Assembly (NCBI GenBank): GCA_026388345.1
Contig: JAPLJY010000287.1
Location: 1 to 6,925 of the forward strand
Direction of reading: 5' to 3'
DNA length: 6,925 nt
DNA from: Deltaproteobacteria bacterium
GTDB lineage: Bacteria > Desulfobacterota > Syntrophia > Syntrophales > UBA5619
Under the pieces are notes generated by a model, which saw only the letters and a program-made list of their open reading frames with translations, had not been told where the DNA came from and made no database searches. This document shows, in pieces, positions 1 to 6,767 of the stretch. The position numbers and the translations under genes were made by a program. Within the stretch, counting starts at the first letter, position 1. Each line of letters opens with the position of its first letter.

Positions 1-315
1 CGAATTGCAGGGATCATGGCGGCGAAGCAGACCGGCGGGCTCATTCCCCTGTGCCATCCGCTCGAACTCACGGGTATCGAGGTCCTCTTTACGTGCGATC
101 CCGCAGCGGGCGAGGTCGCGATCGAGGCACAGGTCAAAACGGTCAGCAGAACGGGCGTCGAGATGGAGGCCATGACGGCCGTCGGCGTCGCCGCGCTCAC
201 GATTTACGACATGTGCAAGGCGGTCGACCGGGAGATGGTCCTCACGGATATTCGCTTGATCGGCAAAGAGGGCGGCAAGAGCGGCGCCTTTGTCAGACGG
301 GAACCATTGGTTTGA
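1..315 (+). CDS. moaC: Cyclic pyranopterin monophosphate synthase MoaC, 3' part
   Basis: MoaC converts the 3',8-cyclo-GTP product of MoaA into cyclic pyranopterin monophosphate, an early cytoplasmic step of molybdenum cofactor synthesis. The reading frame is open from base 1, so the 5' end lies outside the window. By comparison with E. coli MoaC (161 aa) roughly the first 58 residues are missing; the ATG at 16 is internal. Visible family signatures are RIAGI..AK at the edge, [41 protein letters not shown] and the C-terminal GGKSGAF. The lysine of MCKAVD (bases 217-219) corresponds to the second catalytic lysine of the family; the first lies upstream. The TGA is at 313-315 and the next gene starts 29 bases on, so the two may be cotranscribed. 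Identification is secure. Confidence 0.97.
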   Translation, partial: RIAGIMAAKQTGGLIPLCHPLELTGIEVLFTCDPAAGEVAIEAQVKTVSRTGVEMEAMTAVGVAALTIYDMCKAVDREMVLTDIRLIGKEGGKSGAFVRREPLV

Positions 316-344
316 AAGCGGGTTCGTTCCCGCCGGGAGAGGAT

Positions 345-869
345 ATGTCGCAGCACGTCTATACGATCAGAAGGGCGTTTCTCATTCCCCTCGGCGTCGA
401 TGCCTTTCTTCTCTTCTGTCTGTTTGTCATCTCGCTGCTGCCGCAGGGTTCAACGACGGAACGGCTTGTATTTGCGTTTTTTTTCTTTCCCTCCTGTTAT
501 CTCTTCCTCGAATGTTTTTTCCGCCGGGTCACGGTGGATGACGGGGGGATTGTGCTCCGGAGGCTGTGGAGAGAAAAGGGGGTTCCCTGGGAGGGGATCA
601 CCCATATCGGAGGTCTCAGTCTCCACAAGAAGGTCTATATCCTGCTGACGACCGTCAGGGGATTTTTCATCGTTTCCAACGCCTATGAGGGATTCTCCGA
701 ACTGACGGAGGAGATCGTTTCTCATGTCGATCTTATAAGGGTGGAAGAAGAGGTCCGTCTGCAGGCAGGGTGCTCCCCGTCGGGGATTGCCCATGTCGCA
801 ATGGCATGGATCGCGGCCGTGTTCATGGTCGGCATCATCCTGATCAAAATGCTGCCTTTTCTGGCATGA
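345..869 (+). CDS. Membrane protein with probable bacterial PH-like domain
   Basis: A 174-residue protein of unknown function. The start is the ATG at 345, preceded by a purine-rich GGGAGAGG at 335-342; the frame stays open upstream, but only as an overlap with moaC in another frame. Two hydrophobic segments lie near the N terminus (about residues 11-32 and 41-59) and a third at the C terminus (about 148-170). Between them is a soluble, beta-rich stretch (about 61-130) with a W-E-x-I motif (PWEGI, 82-86) and alternating hydrophobic strands, resembling the bacterial PH-like domains found in many small membrane proteins. Codons for the second hydrophobic segment include a run of eight T (477-484). 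It could share a transcript with moaC, but nothing links it to molybdopterin synthesis. The gene is well supported; the domain name is an inference. Confidence 0.82.
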   Translation: MSQHVYTIRRAFLIPLGVDAFLLFCLFVISLLPQGSTTERLVFAFFFFPSCYLFLECFFRRVTVDDGGIVLRRLWREKGVPWEGITHIGGLSLHKKVYILLTTVRGFFIVSNAYEGFSELTEEIVSHVDLIRVEEEVRLQAGCSPSGIAHVAMAWIAAVFMVGIILIKMLPFLA

Positions 870-951
870 CGGCCGGGATCTCTTTGCATAAGGCGCTCAG
901 GCGACAAACCGGGAACGGCTTTGCAAAGGGTTAAGATCGCTCCATCCGTTC

Positions 952-971
952 ATTCCCGCGAAATCGGGAAT
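952..971. repeat. dRS3-like 20-bp palindrome (ATTCCC-N8-GGGAAT)
   Basis: The sequence reads ATTCCC, eight bases (GCGAAATC), then GGGAAT. This fits the ATTCCC-N8-GGGAAT form known as dRS3 in Neisseria and also common as dispersed repeats in other proteobacteria. It sits in the 197-base gap between the membrane-protein gene and the Fis-family gene. GCGCAGGCGTGACG at 1007-1020 looks like the other end of the same repeat class (typically CGTCATTCCCGC...GCGGGAATGACG), so the whole element may span about 945-1020 in decayed form. I see no convincing promoter or terminator in the rest of the gap; CTTTGCAAAG at 919-928 is a short perfect palindrome without a U tract. Confidence 0.55.
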
Positions 972-1066
972 CGGGTTTTGGTTTCAGGAACGATCGGGCC
1001 CTGTTTGCGCAGGCGTGACGATATTGCCGGTTATGCACAGCCGTTAAGAAAGGAATCCGCTGATTC

Positions 1067-1375
1067 ATGGTCCTCAACAGGCAGCAATCCGTCGTTGATC
1101 CGGCGGCACGGGAAAGGCGGTCGACCCCGGCCGCCGTGGCGGAAGAGATACTGGAGAAGAAACTCGATGACATCGCCACCATCCTGTGCAAGGCGGAGAC
1201 GGACAAAAGCAGGATCTATGAGGAGGTTATGGCGATGGTGGAGAGGAGTCTCGTCCGGATCGCCCTCCGGCGGTCGCATCACGTGAAGAGCGCGGCGGCC
1301 GCCTATCTGGGGATCAACCGGAACACCTTTCAGAAGAAGATGGTCAGCCTCGGAATCGATCACGATCCGGAGTGA
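1067..1375 (+). CDS. Fis-family DNA-binding protein
   Basis: A 102-residue protein close to the length of E. coli Fis (98 aa). Residues about 50-97 line up end to end with the Fis C-terminal half: IYEEVMAMVERSLVRIAL, then the helix-turn-helix AAAAYLGINRNTFQKKM (about 76-92), which matches the Fis pattern A..LGINR.T..KK. The N-terminal 45 residues are charged and helical and would be the dimerising part. The role is probably nucleoid binding or transcription regulation as a homodimer; targets cannot be inferred. The start chosen is the ATG at 1067. The nearest Shine-Dalgarno-like AAAGGA (1048-1053) is 13 bases away, rather far, so the exact start is less certain than the gene. The next gene follows after 82 bases. 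It is a stand-alone HTH, not attached to a sigma-54 activator AAA+ domain. Confidence 0.87.
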   Translation: MVLNRQQSVVDPAARERRSTPAAVAEEILEKKLDDIATILCKAETDKSRIYEEVMAMVERSLVRIALRRSHHVKSAAAAYLGINRNTFQKKMVSLGIDHDPE

Positions 1376-1457
1376 ACGGCAAGGGGGCGGAACGGTTCCG
1401 GGTGCGGCAGCGGCTCCGGGGGAGCATGGACGGGAAACAGCGAAGAGAGAAAAGTCA

Positions 1458-2723
1458 ATGACCCAGATGAAGCTCCCGGCAGCGGTGGAACGACTCCTGA
1501 TCCGGGGCGTCCGGATGCCCAATCCCTTTTCCGTTGATGTCGGCGAAGAGGTCGATCCGGACCGCATTTCAACGAACGGGGTTGTTTTATACACGGGGAC
1601 GAGGATCTCCGGGGCGAAGACCCTGATCTCCCCGGGGGTGAAACTGGGCGGCGAAACGCCGGTTGCCGTTGCGGATTGCCGGCTCGGCCGGGGGGTGGAG
1701 CTCAAGGGGGGCTTTTTCAGTTCTTCCGTATTTCTCGATCAGGCGAACATGGGGTCCGGCGCCCAGGTCCGGGAGGGGTGCCTCCTTGAGGAGGAGGCGA
1801 ACGGGAGCCATACCGTCGGCCTGAAACAGACCATCCTCTTCCCCTTTGTCACACTGGGCAGTCTGATCAACTTCTGCGACGCCTTTCTGGCCGGTGGCAC
1901 CAGCCGCAGGGACCACAGCGAGGTGGGGAGTTCCTATATCCATTTCAACTTTACCCCCAACCAGGACAAGGCCACCGCCTCCCTGTTAGGCGATGTTCCC
2001 CGCGGCGTGATGCTGAGGGAGCCCCCGATCTTTCTCGGAGGGCAGGGTGGGCTGGTGGGACCGGCCCGGATCGGTTTCGGGACGGTGATCGCCGCGGGAG
2101 AGGTCTGGCGGGGGGATTGCCCCGAGGGGGGAAAACTGCTCCGGGGAGAAGGACAACCGCTCTCCGCAAAGGCTTTTCATCCGGGTCTCTACGGCGACAT
2201 CCACAGCCGGGTGACCAACAATGTCCATTATATTGCGAATCTGTTGGCCCTGAGGCAGTGGTATATCCACGTTCGCCTTTCCTGCCCCGGCGAGCCGGAG
2301 ATGGGGGAGGCGCTCTATCAGGGGGCGCTGGAGATCCTGGATGCGGCTATAGCGGAGCGGCAGGCGCGTTTCAAGGCCCTGGCGGAAAAGATGGGGAAAT
2401 CGTTTGAACTCGGCGAAAGGTTTCTGCCGGAGGAGACCCGCGGGGATGTTCTCCGGCAGCAGCGGGAATTCCGGGAACGGTGGCCGGAGTTGGAAGCCTG
2501 CCTGACGGACTGTCGGGAGGAAGCGGCCGGCCGGAAGGAACGGGACGGATTTCTTGCGAATATGGTCCCCGTCCGGGATGTGCAGGGGAACGATTACATC
2601 CGGACGATCCGTTCCCTGGACCGGGGCGTTTCTTCGCTTGGGACGCTCTGGCTCCAGCGGGTGGTCGCTGCTGTCGCGGAGAGGGCGCTTGCCTGTGTTC
2701 CCTCCTGTCGTGTGAGGTCATGA
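1458..2723 (+). CDS. Left-handed beta-helix protein, GlmU acetyltransferase-like
   Basis: A 421-residue protein. Residues about 25-215 form hexapeptide-type repeats typical of a left-handed parallel beta-helix. The stretch DHSEVGSS (152-159), HFNFTPNQDKATASLLGD (from 162) and VGPARIGFGTVIAAG (about 200-214) parallels GlmU's KANHLSYLGD, AGTITCNYDG..KH and APVRIGDGAYIGAG regions. His153 aligns with the GlmU acetyltransferase histidine. The N-terminal nucleotidyltransferase domain of GlmU (with its GxGTRM loop) is absent. Residues about 240-420 are mainly helical and unlike GlmU. Such proteins are often labelled UDP-GlcNAc pyrophosphorylase-related, but without that domain pyrophosphorylase activity is unlikely; sugar or sugar-phosphate acyltransfer is a better guess. 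The start ATG at 1458 has GAGAGA at 1445-1450, spacing 7. The TGA overlaps an ATG at 2720 (ATGA), and the gene is paired with the downstream GlmS-like gene, suggesting a shared amino-sugar pathway. Confidence 0.85.
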   Translation: MTQMKLPAAVERLLIRGVRMPNPFSVDVGEEVDPDRISTNGVVLYTGTRISGAKTLISPGVKLGGETPVAVADCRLGRGVELKGGFFSSSVFLDQANMGSGAQVREGCLLEEEANGSHTVGLKQTILFPFVTLGSLINFCDAFLAGGTSRRDHSEVGSSYIHFNFTPNQDKATASLLGDVPRGVMLREPPIFLGGQGGLVGPARIGFGTVIAAGEVWRGDCPEGGKLLRGEGQPLSAKAFHPGLYGDIHSRVTNNVHYIANLLALRQWYIHVRLSCPGEPEMGEALYQGALEILDAAIAERQARFKALAEKMGKSFELGERFLPEETRGDVLRQQREFRERWPELEACLTDCREEAAGRKERDGFLANMVPVRDVQGNDYIRTIRSLDRGVSSLGTLWLQRVVAAVAERALACVPSCRVRS

Positions 2724-2768
2724 AGGGACTCGTGTTCAAAAACCCGCCGCCATGCCCCGCCGGTTGTT

Positions 2769-2932
2769 CGGGCTGCAAACAGGCTGTTGAAAAACGCCCA
2801 TCTACGTCGTTTCCCTTATCCTTCGCCGCTCAACGTACCTCAAAGTACGTCTCGCGGCTCAGGATTTCGGGAGCCTTGCATCTGGGCATTTTTGAACAGC
2901 CTTCAAAAAGAGACTTTTCAACGGGCTGCAAA
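2769..2932. repeat. 11-bp direct repeats flanking the MITE-like element
   Basis: CGGGCTGCAAA occurs at 2769-2779 and again at 2922-2932, bracketing the 122-bp inverted-repeat element. The right-hand copy is joined to CTTTTCAACGGGCTG, whose reverse complement resembles the left terminus (AGGCTGTTGAAAA). The true outer boundary may therefore be this position rather than 2902. The direct repeats could be a target duplication or a duplicated element end. Confidence 0.5.
2781..2902. repeat. MITE-like element with 20-bp terminal inverted repeats
   Basis: The left terminus AGGCTGTTGAAAAACGCCCA (2781-2800) and the reverse complement of the right terminus (2883-2902) match at 18 of 20 positions. Inside is a hairpin with perfect arms ACGTAC/GTACGT (2833-2838 and 2845-2850), extended by GCCGC/GCGGC further out. 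The element carries no gene. Its ends and its length of about 120 bp fit non-autonomous dispersed elements seen repeatedly in deltaproteobacterial genomes. It sits exactly in the gap between the beta-helix gene and the GlmS-like gene. It is open in the frame of the downstream gene, so automatic gene calling may translate it as a false N-terminal extension. Confidence 0.85.
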
Positions 2933-2940
2933 GGCGGGAA

Positions 2941-2947
2941 AGGGAGG
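2941..2947 (+). promoter_or_regulatory. Candidate ribosome binding site AGGGAGG for the GlmS-like gene
   Basis: AGGGAGG is the strongest Shine-Dalgarno match between the beta-helix stop codon and the predicted catalytic cysteine of the GlmS-like protein. It lies 3 bases before the in-frame GTG at 2951, which is short spacing. An out-of-frame ATG at 2949 meets a stop at 2973-2975. It supports 2951 as the start but does not prove it. Confidence 0.45.
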
Positions 2948-2950
2948 CAT

Positions 2951-5900
2951 GTGTCTGTTGAATGCGCCGCGCTGAGGCTTTTCCGGAAGCTCGTCCTTTT
3001 TCTGGCGGAATGCAGGATCCATATCGGGTGCGACCCGCAACGGGTTGAGGCGCCGGCGCTGATCCTCTTTCCCCATTATTCGGCGACCCTTTGCTGCGGT
3101 CTTGCCGGTATCCTGACCCTCCGCCGGAAGACCCAGCCCGCTGCGGCGGGCGTCGACCTGTCCATCCTCTTTTCCCGGGCAGCGCAAAAGAATCTACCGG
3201 TGTTTCTCCGCGGCGCAATTCCCTCGAAGGCATATTTGGGCGGGATCCCGACTCAGGAGGCGATGGAGCGGGAACTTTTCCGTATGAAGGGGGAGGAGGC
3301 CTTCGGGAAGATCTTCTACGATGACGGGGAGGTGCGTCGTCTGACCCTTCTTTCCGACAAAATGAAGGCATTCCTCACGGACGAGGAGATGCTGTTGGAG
3401 GGGCAGGCGGACCGGATTTCGACCGCCGATCTGGAGGCCGTCAACCGCGGCCTGGTTCTGCTCAGAGATCTCGTCTGGGGGCTGGAGCGGGATATTCTGG
3501 ACAACATCGGGCGGATCTGCCGCCTGGCCGGGGTGGAGAGTTCTGCCGGTGTGGCGCCGGAGGCGCTGCCGAAGTACCGGAAAATGAACTTTCTGTTGAA
3601 CGGTCTGGACCGCCTGGAGGTCCGGGGCCGGGATTCGGCGGGGATACAGATCTCCTTCGTTGCTGCGGATGCCGGGGCCTTCGGGGAGTTCATGACCTGT
3701 CTCCGGAAAGACGGGTTTGGCGAGGAGTTGGACCGCCGGATGGCGCCAGGCGATCTTGCCGACGGCTCGATCACATGCTCTCCGGCTGTTGAATGGGGAC
3801 ATGATGCCGCATCGTGTCCCCGGCGAGATTCAAAATCCGCCTTGAGCCAGACCGTCTCCTTCACTTACAAGACCGCCGAGATCATCGGAGAACTGGGCCG
3901 GAACGTTCGGGAACTGAGGCGCCACATCTCAGGGGACCGCCTGTTTCACGACTTCGCCCGCCTCCCGGTGGCCTTCGAGACCGCCTTCACCCACACCCGC
4001 TGGGCGTCCGTCGGATCGATCACGGAGGAGAACTGTCATCCCATCGGGAATTTTACGCTTTCACCGGGAGATTCCCCCGCCGGGGTGCGGGAGAAGCATT
4101 ATCCCGCCTACGGGATCGGACCCTGGACCATCCATGTGGCCTTGAACGGGGACATCGACAACTACCAGTCACTCCGGGAGGCACGTGAGGCGCAAGGGGT
4201 GGCGATCGCGCCGGAGGTGACGACGGATACGAAGATCATTCCCCTGCAGGTTGAAAGCTACCTTCTGGCGGGTCATGATCTGGCCGAGGCGTTCCGGCGC
4301 GCCGTAGGCGATTTCGAAGGCTCCCACGCCATCGCCATGATCAGCAATGCGGAGCCGGGAAAGATCTTCCTGGCCCTGAAGGGGAGCGGCCAGTCGATTT
4401 ACATCGGGATCACCCCCGACCGGTATCTCTTCTCCTCGGAGCTCTACGGCCTGGTGGAGGAGACCCCCTTCTTCATCAAGATGGACGGTGAAAGGCCCGC
4501 GCGTCCGGAGAAACCGAAGGCCACGGGACAGATTGCCATCCTTGATCAGGATGCCCCCGGGGGGGCGGCCGGCATCCGGGGGCTCTTCTATGACGGGACG
4601 CCGCTTCCTTTCGGCGAAGACGCGGTGAAGCGGGCGGAGATGACGACGAGGGACATCGATCGCGGCGACTACCCCCACTACTTCCTCAAGGAGATTACCG
4701 AATCGGCCCTGTCCGTCCGGAAGACCCTCCGCGGCAAATACCGGATCGAGCGGGACGGGGGTACGCAGCGGGCCGTCTTCAATCTCGGCCTCGACATCGT
4801 CCCGGAGGGAATCCGGGAGGCCCTCCGCGAGGGAAAGATCCGGCGGATCGCCGTGATCGGTCACGGGACGGCGGCCGTCGCCGGGAGTTCCGTGGCCGAC
4901 GCGATGGAACGCTGCCTCCGGGGAAGCGGGATTCTTGTGGAGGCCCGGATCGCCTCCGAACTGAGCGGTTTCTGCCTGGAGAATGATCTGCACGATACCC
5001 TGGTCATCCCGATCACCCAGTCGGGGACGACGACGGACACCAACCGCGCCGTGGCGATGGCTGCGGAGCGGGGCGCGAAGGTTATCGCGATCGTCAACCG
5101 CCGCCAGTCCGATATCACGGCGAAGGCGGACGGCGTCTTTTATACCTCGGACGGCCGGGATATCGAGATGGCCGTCGCCTCGACCAAGGCCTTCTATTCC
5201 CAGATTGTGGCCGGACACATCCTCGCTCTCTATCTGTCCCGGCTCCTATCAACCCTCTCCGATGAACGGATCGCGGAGGAGCTCCGCCTGCTGGAATGGG
5301 CGCCGGAGCTGATGGGAAAGGTTCTTGCGGGGAAGGAGGAGATTCGCGGCGTTGCGGAACGGTTGGCGAAGGGAAAGCGTCACTGGGCGGTCGTGGGAAG
5401 CGGACCGAACAAAGCGGCGGCGGAGGAGATCCGGATCAAACTCAGCGAACTCTGTTACCAGACGATCTCCTCCGACGTCGTGGAGAACAAGAAGCACATC
5501 GATCTCTCCGCCGAACCGCTCATTCTTGTTTGCGCCGCGGGGAGTCCGGAAACCGTCATGGGGGACATCGTCAAGGACGCGGCGATCTTCAAGGCCCACA
5601 AATCCGCGGTGGTCGTCTTTGCCGACGAGGGAGAGGAACGCTTCGATGCGATCGCCGATGCGGTGATTCGCATCCCCCGCGCGCCGCTGCCGCTTCCCGT
5701 GATCCTGAACACGCTGGCCGGCCACCTCTTCGGCTATTACGCGGCGTGCAGCATCGATGCCGACGCCCTGTACCTCCGTGCGTTCAAGAGCCGCCTTAAT
5801 CTGATCATGATCGAACAGGCGAAGCGGAACCTTTCCGTCGATGAATGCATCGCCGACGGCCGTCTGCGCCGTCTCGTGAACGATTTCACGGAACGCTTCC

Positions 5901-6763
5901 AACTGAGGAAGAACCGGGGCGCCTTTTCACAAACCGGCGTGCGAACGATCTCCGATCTGATCCTCCTTTTAAAATATGCGGCCGGGAAACTGCCGCTCGA
6001 CGACTTCGAGCATGATTTCCCCGGGGCGGAGGCGCCGGCCTCGCCGATCGACCTGCTGGACATCACGCTCGGCCACGCGGTGGATGAACTCTCTCGGCCG
6101 ATCGATGCGATCCGCCACCAGGCAAAGACGGTGACGGTGGGAACGAGCCGGAAGGAAACGCCGCCCGGCGGCGTCCTCTTCAACATCCTTGCGGAGCTCT
6201 CCTTCTCCGCCAAGTCCCTCCTCAGCACGAATCTCCTTGCCCTCCGCCGGATACAGAAGGCGGTGACCGCCGCCAACGGCTACACCCTCTATGCGGTGAA
6301 TCACATGGATGCCGAGGGAAAACCGGGGGACGATTCAACGATCGAGATCCGTAAGCGGGCGGGCGTTTCCGTCGGGATGCCTTCTCGGGTCGAAAAACCG
6401 GGACTTCTGATGGGGACCAAGAAGGGAATCGTGGCCTCCGGGCGGATCTACGTGGGACAAGGCAAGTCGGACGGCGCGTCCGTTGTGATCATCCCCCTTC
6501 TCGGGGAGGGAGAGCAGGTCCGGAATCTCCTGCTGATCCATGTGACGTTCAACGAGGCGCTCTCCGTCCGCGAACGGAAGGAGCTTTTGGGCGAGCGGGC
6601 GAACGATATCCGGAATCTCATCCAGGAATACAACCTGGCGTGGGACGACCGTTGTCTTGGGGAAATTCCCCTCGGCGTCCTTTTGGGAGAGCCGGTGGAG
6701 GTGATCGCCGGGCAGATCAAGCGGAATCTCGGCCGACCTGCGGAGGGGTGGGGACAGATTTGA
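2951..6763 (+). CDS. Giant GlmS-like protein: glutamine amidotransferase + 2 SIS domains + C-terminal extension
   Basis: About 1270 residues from the GTG at 2951, about twice GlmS (roughly 609). GlmS makes glucosamine-6-phosphate from fructose-6-phosphate and glutamine. The class II amidotransferase part has CGLAGIL (Cys49), RLEVRGRDSAGI (221-232), HTRWASVGSITEENCHP (from 348), NGDIDNY (from 399), TTDTKI and YPHYFLKEI (about 574). SIS1 (about 630-775) has TQSGTTTDT (689-697) and ASTKAF (743-748). SIS2 (about 805-950) keeps equivalents of the GlmS isomerase residues: Glu833 in LSELCY, His849 in KKH and Lys946 in AFKS. Residues about 958-1270 form an extension I do not recognise. About 170 residues separate the Cys motif from RGRDSAGI, against about 20 in GlmS. 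No start codon adjoins Cys49. The alternative start is the ATG at 2720, which forms an ATGA overlap with the upstream stop but would translate the MITE. A GGGGACA repeat encodes the last residues and the stop. Family certain; start and exact product uncertain. Confidence 0.88.
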   Translation: MSVECAALRLFRKLVLFLAECRIHIGCDPQRVEAPALILFPHYSATLCCGLAGILTLRRKTQPAAAGVDLSILFSRAAQKNLPVFLRGAIPSKAYLGGIPTQEAMERELFRMKGEEAFGKIFYDDGEVRRLTLLSDKMKAFLTDEEMLLEGQADRISTADLEAVNRGLVLLRDLVWGLERDILDNIGRICRLAGVESSAGVAPEALPKYRKMNFLLNGLDRLEVRGRDSAGIQISFVAADAGAFGEFMTCLRKDGFGEELDRRMAPGDLADGSITCSPAVEWGHDAASCPRRDSKSALSQTVSFTYKTAEIIGELGRNVRELRRHISGDRLFHDFARLPVAFETAFTHTRWASVGSITEENCHPIGNFTLSPGDSPAGVREKHYPAYGIGPWTIHVALNGDIDNYQSLREAREAQGVAIAPEVTTDTKIIPLQVESYLLAGHDLAEAFRRAVGDFEGSHAIAMISNAEPGKIFLALKGSGQSIYIGITPDRYLFSSELYGLVEETPFFIKMDGERPARPEKPKATGQIAILDQDAPGGAAGIRGLFYDGTPLPFGEDAVKRAEMTTRDIDRGDYPHYFLKEITESALSVRKTLRGKYRIERDGGTQRAVFNLGLDIVPEGIREALREGKIRRIAVIGHGTAAVAGSSVADAMERCLRGSGILVEARIASELSGFCLENDLHDTLVIPITQSGTTTDTNRAVAMAAERGAKVIAIVNRRQSDITAKADGVFYTSDGRDIEMAVASTKAFYSQIVAGHILALYLSRLLSTLSDERIAEELRLLEWAPELMGKVLAGKEEIRGVAERLAKGKRHWAVVGSGPNKAAAEEIRIKLSELCYQTISSDVVENKKHIDLSAEPLILVCAAGSPETVMGDIVKDAAIFKAHKSAVVVFADEGEERFDAIADAVIRIPRAPLPLPVILNTLAGHLFGYYAACSIDADALYLRAFKSRLNLIMIEQAKRNLSVDECIADGRLRRLVNDFTERFQLRKNRGAFSQTGVRTISDLILLLKYAAGKLPLDDFEHDFPGAEAPASPIDLLDITLGHAVDELSRPIDAIRHQAKTVTVGTSRKETPPGGVLFNILAELSFSAKSLLSTNLLALRRIQKAVTAANGYTLYAVNHMDAEGKPGDDSTIEIRKRAGVSVGMPSRVEKPGLLMGTKKGIVASGRIYVGQGKSDGASVVIIPLLGEGEQVRNLLLIHVTFNEALSVRERKELLGERANDIRNLIQEYNLAWDDRCLGEIPLGVLLGEPVEVIAGQIKRNLGRPAEGWGQI
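3791..3821. repeat. REP-like palindrome inside the amidotransferase coding region
   Basis: A near-perfect hairpin, GGGGACATGATGC / GCATCGTGTCCCC with a tiny CC/C loop and one mismatch in the stem, preceded by GAAT. The 31 bases are identical to 6768-6798. Here the repeat lies wholly within the GlmS-like gene and is read in frame as EWGHDAASCPR (about residues 281-291). It falls between the RGRDSAGI and HTRW motifs, where the protein is already longer than GlmS. The reading frame is undisturbed. Confidence 0.9.
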
Positions 6764-6767
6764 AATC
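6750..6767. repeat. GGGGACAGATTTGAAATC repeat unit carrying the stop codon
   Basis: This unit shares its first 11 bases (GGGGACAGATT) with the palindrome at 6819-6843 and contains the TGA (6761-6763) of the GlmS-like gene. The final residues of the protein (about GQI) are therefore encoded by repeat sequence, and the ancestral C terminus was probably different by a few residues. Confidence 0.75.

Noticed and set aside
477..484. Run of eight T in the membrane-protein gene as a possible phase-variable tract
   Set aside because: It encodes phenylalanines in a hydrophobic segment, is short, and nothing else suggests contingency-locus behaviour.
1388..1400. CGGAACGGTTCCG inverted repeat after the Fis-family gene as a terminator
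   Set aside because: The stem is six bases with a one-base loop and no following T run; too weak to call.
2859..3371. Long open frame on the minus strand (170 codons) opposite the start of the GlmS-like gene
   Set aside because: It is proline/arginine-rich, has no recognisable motif and runs through the MITE; it is the antisense shadow of a GC-rich coding strand.
4555..4566. CCCCCGGGGGGG tract in the GlmS-like gene
   Set aside because: Local GC-rich codons (Pro-Gly-Gly) in an interdomain linker; the frame is intact and there is no sign of a regulatory site.
4169..5218. 349-codon minus-strand open frame
   Set aside because: It lies opposite well-conserved amidotransferase and SIS1 coding sequence; the composition is typical of an antisense shadow and no family motif is visible.
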